Below, piece after piece: positions 1 through 5,439 of a DNA stretch of 7,417 bases. The stretch spans positions 1 through 7,417 of the forward strand of contig JAISBQ010000013.1 of NCBI GenBank assembly GCA_031266115.1, given 5' to 3'. Position numbers and translations under genes: made by a program. This stretch comes from Bifidobacteriaceae bacterium. Lineage in GTDB: Bacteria; Actinomycetota; Actinomycetes; Actinomycetales; WQXJ01. Every line of letters begins with the position of its first letter. Within the stretch, counting starts at the first letter, position 1. The notes beneath the pieces were generated by a model. The model saw only the letters and a program-made list of their open reading frames with translations, had not been told where the DNA came from and did not search any database.

Positions 1-343
1 TCCAGAATTCAATGGTCGTGTTGTCGATTACCGGGAGGCGGCCCGTGTCAGCTCTGCGAGGTCGCCGCAGGGTTACCCGCTCTTTCGCGGTGCGATGCTG
101 AACTGGGACAACACGGCGAGACGAGGGGTTAACGGGACAGTCGTACACCACGGGACCCCGCTGGAGTACCGCAAGTGGCTCATCGCGCTGGTGGACGAGG
201 CTGTCCGGCGTCCTGTCGCCGAACGGCTGATCTTCATCAATGCATGGAATGAATGGGCCGAGGGCACCCATCTGGAGCCAGACCTGGAATTTGGCCGAGG
301 CTACCTGGAGGCGACACGGGATGCGATGGCGATCAACTGCTGA
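1..343 (+). CDS. WbsX/GH99-like glycan-biosynthesis protein, C-terminal part (5' end outside window)
   Basis: The reading frame is open from base 2 to a TGA at 341-343, giving the last 113 residues; the N-terminus lies before the window. Motifs match the C-terminal end of the WbsX family (glycoside hydrolase 99-like domain found in O-antigen and capsule clusters). These are a WDNTARRG segment (about 104-127), the pattern TPLEYRKWL (about 157-183), and the signature FINAWNEWAEGTHLEPD near 233-283, followed by GRGYLEAT. In GH99 enzymes the NEWxEG motif carries the paired catalytic glutamates, and both are present here (codons at 251 and 260). Whether WbsX proteins hydrolyse or transfer sugars is not settled, so the reaction is inferred only as cytoplasmic surface-glycan assembly. 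The protein ends just after GRGYLEATRDAM, where family members normally end, so the stop looks genuine rather than a frameshift. The next gene follows 16 bp downstream. Confidence 0.85.
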   Translation, partial: PEFNGRVVDYREAARVSSARSPQGYPLFRGAMLNWDNTARRGVNGTVVHHGTPLEYRKWLIALVDEAVRRPVAERLIFINAWNEWAEGTHLEPDLEFGRGYLEATRDAMAINC

Positions 344-348
344 CAAGA

Positions 349-354
349 AGAAGG
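349..354 (+). promoter_or_regulatory. Ribosome binding site deciding the GTG start at 360
   Basis: AGAAGG lies 5 bases upstream of GTG at 360-362, in the short gap after the stop of the WbsX-like gene. Earlier in-frame ATGs (240, 249, 321) overlap the conserved C-terminus of the upstream gene, and the residues they would add look like out-of-frame WbsX coding sequence. This supports the GTG start. Confidence 0.55.
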
Positions 355-359
355 CCGAG

Positions 360-2642
360 GTGCCCGAGCCCATCCAGCCGCCGGGAAGCGTCGTAGATCC
401 CGCATTCTACCTGCGAGAATATCCGGATATCGCAGCGACCGGCGCGGATCCCGCACGTCACTTCTTCGAGCACGGAATGACCGAGGGACGGTTTGCCAGC
501 GCAAAGGATCGCCGCCGTTCCAGCGTCTTCGACCCCGCATGGTATGGGGCACAGCGTTTCCCTCACCATGTCCCATCCCGATTTCGGGTCGGAGTCACGG
601 CAGGATGGAATCGCCTGGAACTGTTGGCCGATTACGCCGAGATTGGAGAGGCTCTGGGCCTCACGCCGCATCCGCTGTTCGATCCGGCGTGGTACCTGCG
701 GCAACTGGGCGCCAGACCAACCACAGGCACGGCCCTGCAGCATTACATCGACATCGGCCATTCGCTGTCTCCCCATCCTCTATTCGATCCAACCTCGCCG
801 GCAGCCCGCGCCGCGCCCCATGGTGTCAATCCCTTGAATCACTATCTCACCACCCGTGAGGTGTGGCGGCTCTCGCCCAACCGCTATTTCGACGGCGAGT
901 TCTACCTCAGGACCTACCGCGATGTTCGCGAAGGCACGATGGCGCCATTGATGCATTACGCCATGCACGGACCGTCGGAGGGGCGCGAGGTGTCTGCGAC
1001 CTTCTGGCCTGAAGACCCCCACGGGCCAGCGGCGCCCAGGGGACTGGTGCTGGAACAGGTGATGCGCGAGCGTCTGGAATCGCGGTGGCTGGACCATGAA
1101 GGAATCGCCTTTCCGGCGGTGTCCCATCCGGATGTCTCTGTGATCATCGCGACACATGGCGGGTGGCCGCAGACTCGCGATTGCCTTCGGGCATTGGCAA
1201 GAACCGTGGGAGACGGTGTGTCATGTGAAGTCCTCGTGGTCGATGCCGGAACTGACGATGGGACCATCGGCCACCTGGAGAGGATCCCGGGTATTCGCGT
1301 CATTCGTCACGCCTCGCCGCTCAACTACGCCGAGGCCTGCAACAGTGGATTCTGGCAATCCCGCGGACGGCTGATCGCCCTACTGAGCTCCGAGATTCTG
1401 GTGGATCCTGAATGGCTGCCAGCCCTGGCAGATACGTTCGACGATCCCACCGTCGGTATGGCGGGCTCGATGATCCTGCTCCCCGACGGACGCCTCGCGG
1501 AGGCCGGCTGGATCATCTACCGCGACCGCCTGGCCCATCGCTACGGACGATGGCGCGATCCGAACGACTTCCGCTACGGCTATCCCAGGAATGCCGATCT
1601 CGCCAACCTGGGGGCCGTGATGGCACGCAGAGAGCTTCTGGAGGCGACGAGTGGCCTGGACGAGTGGATCGCGACCACACCGGAGGATCAGGGCCATCTG
1701 GCGATGACCATCCGTCTGCGGGGCGGGCGCACGGTCTATCAGCCGAGGGCCCGCGCGGTCCACGACCTTAGCATTGAGGCGAGCCCGGCCGACCGAGCGC
1801 GATCCTCGTCGGGCCTCGGCCTGTCATGGCAATACGGCGACCGACGCTTGCGCGAGGCACTGGCCCGCCAGCCCGCCCCTGGCCCAGACAGCATCGAACG
1901 CGCCGTACGGGAGGTGGCCGGCGGCACTGTGATGGTCGCCAGCAGCGAAGTGCCCCGGCCCGGCGAAGGAGACGGCGAGTCCCCCCGCGTGACGGCCGTG
2001 ATCAGGGAGATTCAGGCGCGCGGCTACCCGGTGGTCTTCATCCCGGCCGACGGCGACGATGGCGGTCGCGCCGGCCAGGCACTGAGGGATGGGGGTGTGG
2101 CGGTGGTCTGGCGCACGGACGAGTGGGCCGGCTACCTCGGATTGTTGCGCGATACCGCCCGCGCAGTCGTGATCTGTGGTCTGGCCGCGGCCGGACGAGT
2201 GGGACCGCTGCTGGCCGAGACCCAGCCGGCGGCGCCGATGGTTTTCGACGCTGCCGCCTCCGACCTGCTCGAACCCGACCTGCTCGAACCCGACGCGCCC
2301 GGCCCCAACGCGGCGGGCCCTGAGTCGATGAAGCCGGAACGTGAGGCCCGTGTCCACGGTGCTTCGAGCCGTGCCGCCGCCTGGGTCAGTGACATGGAAG
2401 CCGCCGCCGCGCGGGCCGCCACTACCGTGTGGGTGGCGTCTGGCCGCGAGCGGGACATGCTGGCCGCTCGCGTTCCCGGCGCGCGGATCGAGATCGTGCC
2501 CGTGGTGCCTGACCACGGATCGCGCGAGTGTCCGCTGGGCGGGGTGCTGGACGATGCCGCGAGCCCCCTGCGCCCCACGGCGCTGGGCGAGGCGGTGGAT
2601 CGTCTCCTGCTGCCGCGCCCTACCGATCAGGTCACCGGATGA
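360..2642 (+). CDS. Multidomain glycosyltransferase: DPxxYL repeats, diverged GT2 domain, GT4-like N-terminal half
   Basis: A 760-residue protein from the GTG at 360; ATG 321 is an alternative start. Residues ~11-212 are degenerate tandem repeats (DPAFYLREYPDIA and relatives) of the kind found in large actinobacterial and proteobacterial surface-glycan glycosyltransferases. Residues ~255-470 are a GT2 domain: VSVIIATHG (~259), VVDAGTDDGT (D295), NYAEACNSG, a PDGRLAEAG segment, RRELLEATSGLDE, an ED pair (442-443) and H468. Key motifs are altered: the usual LNND-type motif reads LLSSE (E345), and the EDxDLA motif reads EDQGHLA. Residues ~520-720 resemble the N-terminal half of a GT4 fold (GGTVMVASSEVPRPG, then ASGRERDMLAARVPGARIEIVPVVP), but no C-terminal nucleotide-sugar-binding half follows. 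There are no membrane segments, so it is probably cytoplasmic or membrane-associated. It sits between a WbsX-like gene and a membrane-protein gene, which supports a surface-polysaccharide role. Donor and acceptor are unknown, and reduced activity is possible. Confidence 0.82.
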   Translation: MPEPIQPPGSVVDPAFYLREYPDIAATGADPARHFFEHGMTEGRFASAKDRRRSSVFDPAWYGAQRFPHHVPSRFRVGVTAGWNRLELLADYAEIGEALGLTPHPLFDPAWYLRQLGARPTTGTALQHYIDIGHSLSPHPLFDPTSPAARAAPHGVNPLNHYLTTREVWRLSPNRYFDGEFYLRTYRDVREGTMAPLMHYAMHGPSEGREVSATFWPEDPHGPAAPRGLVLEQVMRERLESRWLDHEGIAFPAVSHPDVSVIIATHGGWPQTRDCLRALARTVGDGVSCEVLVVDAGTDDGTIGHLERIPGIRVIRHASPLNYAEACNSGFWQSRGRLIALLSSEILVDPEWLPALADTFDDPTVGMAGSMILLPDGRLAEAGWIIYRDRLAHRYGRWRDPNDFRYGYPRNADLANLGAVMARRELLEATSGLDEWIATTPEDQGHLAMTIRLRGGRTVYQPRARAVHDLSIEASPADRARSSSGLGLSWQYGDRRLREALARQPAPGPDSIERAVREVAGGTVMVASSEVPRPGEGDGESPRVTAVIREIQARGYPVVFIPADGDDGGRAGQALRDGGVAVVWRTDEWAGYLGLLRDTARAVVICGLAAAGRVGPLLAETQPAAPMVFDAAASDLLEPDLLEPDAPGPNAAGPESMKPEREARVHGASSRAAAWVSDMEAAAARAATTVWVASGRERDMLAARVPGARIEIVPVVPDHGSRECPLGGVLDDAASPLRPTALGEAVDRLLLPRPTDQVTG
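390..993 (+). repeat. Degenerate DPxxYL protein repeats at the glycosyltransferase N-terminus
   Basis: About five diverged protein-level units are visible. They begin near 390 (VVDPAFYLREYPDIA, ending in HFFEHGMTEGR), 525 (VFDPAWYGAQ), 675 (LFDPAWYLRQLG, ending in LQHYIDIG), 780 (LFDPTSP, ending in LNHYLTT) and 888 (YFDGEFYLRTYRDV, ending in MHYAMHGPSEGR). The shared pattern is a hydrophobic-Phe/Val-Asp-Pro-x-Trp/Phe-Tyr start and an HY/HF plus Gly end. The units are not repeated at DNA level, so the duplication is old. Their function is unknown; a helical scaffold or partner-binding role is inference. Confidence 0.6.
2262..2291 (+). repeat. Two perfect 15-bp tandem copies inside the GT4-like region
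   Basis: GACCTGCTCGAACCC occurs twice back to back and in frame, encoding DLLEP twice. It lies in a low-complexity Pro/Ala/Gly stretch (LLEPDAPGPNAAGPE) between two halves of the GT4-like segment. The copies are identical, so the duplication is recent or prone to change in copy number by slippage; each unit adds five residues without shifting the frame. Confidence 0.9.
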
Positions 2643-2643
2643 T

Positions 2644-2648
2644 GGGAG
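2644..2648 (+). promoter_or_regulatory. Ribosome binding site deciding the ATG start at 2657
   Basis: GGGAG lies 8 bases before ATG 2657. In-frame alternatives are ATG 2639 (a 4-bp ATGA overlap with the upstream stop, suggesting translational coupling) and ATG 2642, but neither has a comparable Shine-Dalgarno-like sequence in front. The choice changes the N-terminus by only 5-6 residues. Confidence 0.5.
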
Positions 2649-2656
2649 ATTCGACG

Positions 2657-4420
2657 ATGACGTACGACACTGCTGAACGATCGGCTGCTCGGCCCCGACC
2701 CGGCAGCGGTGCGGGCCGCCGTGCGCGGGCCGCGGCATGGGTGCTGGTGCCGTTGGCGGTGTACGGCGCAGTGACGGTGGTGATGTTCTGGAATGGGCGT
2801 GCCTTCGGGATGGCCTTCGACGAGGTGTCTCGGGCGAACAACGTGTGGGTATGGCTGAACCCCGATGCGGTCCCGCAGCAGCAGGAGGTCTCCTCGCTGA
2901 CGATCTTTGGGCACATGGTGCCGCTGATGTTCAAGACCTATGTCTCGGCGGCTCTGGTGCCCTGGTACCTGCCGCTGGGCCTGTTCGCCGACCCGCTGAC
3001 GGGAATACGTCTGTTGTACGCGATCTACACGTTCGCAGGGGCGGCGACGGGGTTCTTGGCGTTCCGGCGGCTGTGGTATTGGCCGGCCACGGTGGTGCCG
3101 CTGTTGTGCCTGACGTCGCCGTTGATGTATCCCGAGGTGCTGTACGGGTTTGTGACGGTTCTTCATGTCATGCCGCTAATCATTTCAGCCCGCCTGGTGG
3201 TTGGCTATTTCCGTTCCGGGTCGAGGTGGGCGTTGTTCGGGGCGGCGGCGTTCGCGGGTTTGGCGATCAATATCAGCTTCTATTCGGCGTGGGTGGTGGT
3301 GGGTCTCGGGGTGAGTTTCGTCATCGTGAACCCGCGCCGCGCATGGAGCGCCGTGCGTCATTGGCGCAATCTCGTGGCTGTGGTGGCGGGCGCCGCGATC
3401 GGACTCTTCAACTATGTGTACTACAACGTCACCCAGGGGTTTCCAACGGTGCGTGTGTTCACCGACCGCATTTTCGCGCTCGATGCCTATAACGAGCACG
3501 CCATTGATGGCGTGGCCTCCCAGGGTGTGCTCACGGAGGTGGGGGAGCGGCTTGGCCTGCTGCCGCGGTACATGGACGGTGTTGGGCCGGTGGCGGTGGC
3601 CCTGTGGGCGGGATGTCTCGCGGTGTGTGCGGCCGTGGCCTTCACGGCGATCCGGACCAGGTCCTGGGCCTCGTATCGTTGGTACTTTCTACCGGTGATC
3701 GGCGCCGTCATCGCGTTCGGGGCCATTCTGATCAGCCCGAACGCGGACCGGGCCGGGCATTTCGGGATGCTGGTTGGGGTCATCGAATCAGCGCTGGTGT
3801 GCACCTACCTCATGGCCGCCAAGGCGTTCGGGCCGGCCATCCCGGCCCTGCGCCGCCGCGCCTTGCCCGCCATCCTCGTCGGCGTTCTCGCGTGTACTGG
3901 CGCGCTCAGCTCCCGCGTCGCGATCGATCGTGAACTGCGCATCGGCGGGAGGAACGAGCATTCGACCGCGATCTTTGGGCTTGTCGATTATGTGCTGGAC
4001 AACGTCCCGAGTTCCCAACTCCTTCAGGTTCAGTGGGGATCTTACTCTCAGCTCTTCTTCTTTACTCGTGGCGAATACGCGACTCCCGGTGTGGTTTTTC
4101 AAGTCCTGTACGAGCCGATGGACGAGAGGGTACGAATCATCGCTGACGCCGTCCGGGAACACGGAGGGGACATGGTTGTTCCGGTCTACTTGATGAAGGA
4201 CCCGGTGCACGGCGATTTGGACTTTTCGTGGGCCGCGGACGCCGTCGAGGAAACCGCCCGCGCGCTCGGCGGCGCCCTGTGCGTCGAGGAGACGTTCGCG
4301 CGGGCCGATGGCCGCGAAGACATCGTCCTGTACCGCATCCGGACCGGTGAAGTTGCGCAGGCTGACCCTCTCCCTACCTGTGAGAGTTTCGCCGCGCCCA
4401 GCCCCGACCCATCGCGGTAA
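2657..4420 (+). CDS. Polytopic membrane protein, putative GT-C-type glycosyltransferase or glycan-assembly protein
   Basis: A 587-residue protein from ATG 2657. The N-terminus (residues 1-25) is Arg-rich and polar, as expected for a cytoplasmic tail. Membrane segment 1 is about residues 26-45. It is followed by a loop with adjacent acidic residues D55 and E56 (GMAFDE), the place where GT-C glycosyltransferases usually carry their catalytic or metal-binding acid. By eye, roughly nine or more hydrophobic segments run to about residue 415. Residues ~416-587 are a soluble C-terminal part, probably extracytoplasmic. Length and layout fit GT-C transferases (PMT/ArnT-like) that use polyprenyl-phosphate sugars on the outer face, but I see no diagnostic family motif, so a polymerase-like or uncharacterised membrane protein remains possible. 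It follows the glycosyltransferase gene by 14 bp, consistent with cotranscription and a shared role in surface-glycan assembly. Confidence 0.7.
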   Translation: MTYDTAERSAARPRPGSGAGRRARAAAWVLVPLAVYGAVTVVMFWNGRAFGMAFDEVSRANNVWVWLNPDAVPQQQEVSSLTIFGHMVPLMFKTYVSAALVPWYLPLGLFADPLTGIRLLYAIYTFAGAATGFLAFRRLWYWPATVVPLLCLTSPLMYPEVLYGFVTVLHVMPLIISARLVVGYFRSGSRWALFGAAAFAGLAINISFYSAWVVVGLGVSFVIVNPRRAWSAVRHWRNLVAVVAGAAIGLFNYVYYNVTQGFPTVRVFTDRIFALDAYNEHAIDGVASQGVLTEVGERLGLLPRYMDGVGPVAVALWAGCLAVCAAVAFTAIRTRSWASYRWYFLPVIGAVIAFGAILISPNADRAGHFGMLVGVIESALVCTYLMAAKAFGPAIPALRRRALPAILVGVLACTGALSSRVAIDRELRIGGRNEHSTAIFGLVDYVLDNVPSSQLLQVQWGSYSQLFFFTRGEYATPGVVFQVLYEPMDERVRIIADAVREHGGDMVVPVYLMKDPVHGDLDFSWAADAVEETARALGGALCVEETFARADGREDIVLYRIRTGEVAQADPLPTCESFAAPSPDPSR

Positions 4421-4424
4421 CGGC

Positions 4425-4450
4425 CCCGCCGCACCATTCCCGCCGCACCA
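4425..4450. repeat. 12-bp direct repeat in the convergent intergenic region 4421-4492
   Basis: CCCGCCGCACCA occurs at 4425-4436 and 4439-4450, a period of 14 bp. It lies in the 72-bp gap between the plus-strand membrane-protein gene and the minus-strand gene ending at 4493. No clear stem-loop terminator is visible in this gap, apart from a short GC palindrome (CGGCCGGCCG near 4466-4475). A two-copy direct repeat in such GC-rich DNA may be chance. Confidence 0.5.
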
Positions 4451-4492
4451 CTCGTGCCGCATCCCGGCCGGCCGCGCCGTGACGCCAGGTCC

Positions 4493-5242
4493 CTACTCTT
4501 CCCCGGCGATCGCTCCCGCGCGGACGCGGTGGGCGCCGCGGGGTCCGTGGCCGATGGCGCGGTCGCGAGTGGTCTCGAACCGCCAGATCGCGTTGCGCAG
4601 CTTGAGGGGGGTCACATGGAGGTCCGCGGCGGTCGCCTCGAGAATCGGGGCGGCCTCGGCCGGGGTCAGGGCCTGGGCATCTGGCAGGCCCAACTCGCGC
4701 GAGAGGTACTCGACGATCCATCCGTCCGGTGGGACGGCATCGGCCCCCGCAACCAGCAGGAACCGCTCCCAGGTGAGGCCCGAGTGTTGAGCGGGAAGCT
4801 GGAACCACCTCGCCTTGAGATCGTTCAGCGCCGAGGAGTCGCGGGCGTGATCTCGGCGCAGCGCCTCGGTGGTCAGGATCCCGCATGCCACGGCCGCCTT
4901 CGCGCCCATGCGGACGAGGACCGCCTTGAACGGCGCCTCGCTGCGCGAATAGGCGCATTGGCGGTTGCCGATCGTGTCCATCCACGCGTCCAGACCCATC
5001 GAGAACGTCCCGAGGAGGTCGCGGGCCGAATCGCGATCGGCGTCGCCTCCAGAGGCGGACCGGTAGGTCCGGTAGCGCTGGATGATCTCCTCGATCACGG
5101 AGTAGCGGACCCGTTCGGACCACAGGGCGTCGATCAGGCACTCGGCCATCGAATCGGGGTAGGTGTGGATGTCGATCCACACCTCCGGCGGGCCAAGATC
5201 GCGGGCGATGGCGTTCATCAACGTGTCGTGTGTGGGAGCCAT
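4493..5242 (-). CDS. Uncharacterised actinobacterial protein with HhH-GPD-like C-terminal half
   Basis: A 249-residue soluble protein read from ATG 5242 to TAG 4493; GTG 5251 is a possible start adding three residues. ATG was chosen because GGGTGG precedes it closely, while the GTG has no visible Shine-Dalgarno sequence. The pattern WIDIHTYPDSMAECLIDALWS (residues 22-42), a GNRQ motif (92-95), LPAQHSGLTWERFLLVAG (149-166) and PPDGWIVEYLSRELG (171-185) recall a conserved actinobacterial family that I know only from hypothetical-type annotations. The LPxxxSG block followed by PPDxxIVEYLxxxLG resembles the helix-hairpin-helix plus catalytic-Asp layout of HhH-GPD DNA glycosylases, with D173 in the Asp position. 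The fold and any DNA-repair role are inference. No signal peptide or membrane segment is seen. It stands alone between convergent and hairpin-rich intergenic regions, so it is probably monocistronic. Confidence 0.82.
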   Translation of the reverse strand: MAPTHDTLMNAIARDLGPPEVWIDIHTYPDSMAECLIDALWSERVRYSVIEEIIQRYRTYRSASGGDADRDSARDLLGTFSMGLDAWMDTIGNRQCAYSRSEAPFKAVLVRMGAKAAVACGILTTEALRRDHARDSSALNDLKARWFQLPAQHSGLTWERFLLVAGADAVPPDGWIVEYLSRELGLPDAQALTPAEAAPILEATAADLHVTPLKLRNAIWRFETTRDRAIGHGPRGAHRVRAGAIAGEE

Positions 5243-5297
5243 GCCACCCACGCTATGAGACGGCGCCGGCGGCCGCCGACGCCGTCGCGGGAGGTCT

Positions 5298-5336
5298 CAC
5301 GCCAGGGCGCCGCTGAACGAGCGGCGCCCTGGCGTG
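5298..5336 (-). terminator. Perfect 17-bp stem-loop, probable terminator
   Basis: The arms at 5298-5314 and 5320-5336 are exact reverse complements (CACGCCAGGGCGCCGCT and its complement), separated by the 5-base loop GAACG. No T-run follows on either strand. The hairpin lies about 100 bases past the stop of the GH3 gene and about 55 bases before the start of the gene at 5242, both on the minus strand. A GC-rich hairpin without a U-tract is common at actinobacterial gene ends; an attenuator or 5'-leader role for the downstream gene is an alternative. Confidence 0.75.
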
Positions 5337-5363
5337 CCCACGCTGGATCACGGGAGCCAGCAT

Positions 5364-5397
5364 GCTGGGGCGGCGCTTACTCGCCCGCCGCCCCAGC
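5364..5397 (-). terminator. 12-bp stem-loop directly after the GH3 gene, probable terminator
   Basis: The arms GCTGGGGCGGCG (5364-5375) and CGCCGCCCCAGC (5386-5397) pair perfectly around a 10-base loop. It begins about 42 bases past the TAG of the minus-strand GH3 gene. No T-run is visible. With the longer hairpin at 5298-5336 it forms a tandem pair filling most of the 197-bp gap at 5243-5439. Confidence 0.7.
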
Positions 5398-5439
5398 TGA
5401 CCGCGATCAACGTCCCGCTGGACTCCCAGGGTGTGGGGC

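Noticed and set aside
240..359. Using ATG 240, 249 or 321 as the start of the glycosyltransferase
   Set aside because: The residues before 360 are the other-frame reading of the conserved WbsX C-terminus, and these ATGs lack a good upstream RBS; GTG 360 has AGAAGG at proper spacing. ATG 321 cannot be fully excluded.
2528..2656. Long N-terminal extension of the membrane protein from ATG 2528
   Set aside because: The added residues are an Arg/Gly/Pro-rich other-frame reading of the glycosyltransferase C-terminus; starts at 2639-2657 by the upstream stop fit better.
1824..2738. 304-codon minus-strand open frame opposite the glycosyltransferase
   Set aside because: Its product is rich in Arg, His, Gly and Pro with no recognisable motif, typical of the antisense of GC-rich coding sequence, and it overlaps a well-supported gene.
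4308..4790. 160-codon plus-strand frame across the convergent intergenic region
   Set aside because: Low-complexity Ser/Arg/Pro product with no motif, overlapping two better-supported genes.
5298..5397. CRISPR-like or attachment-site interpretation of the paired hairpins
   Set aside because: The two stems differ in sequence, there are no repeated spacers, and no integrase or cas gene is nearby; terminators explain them better.
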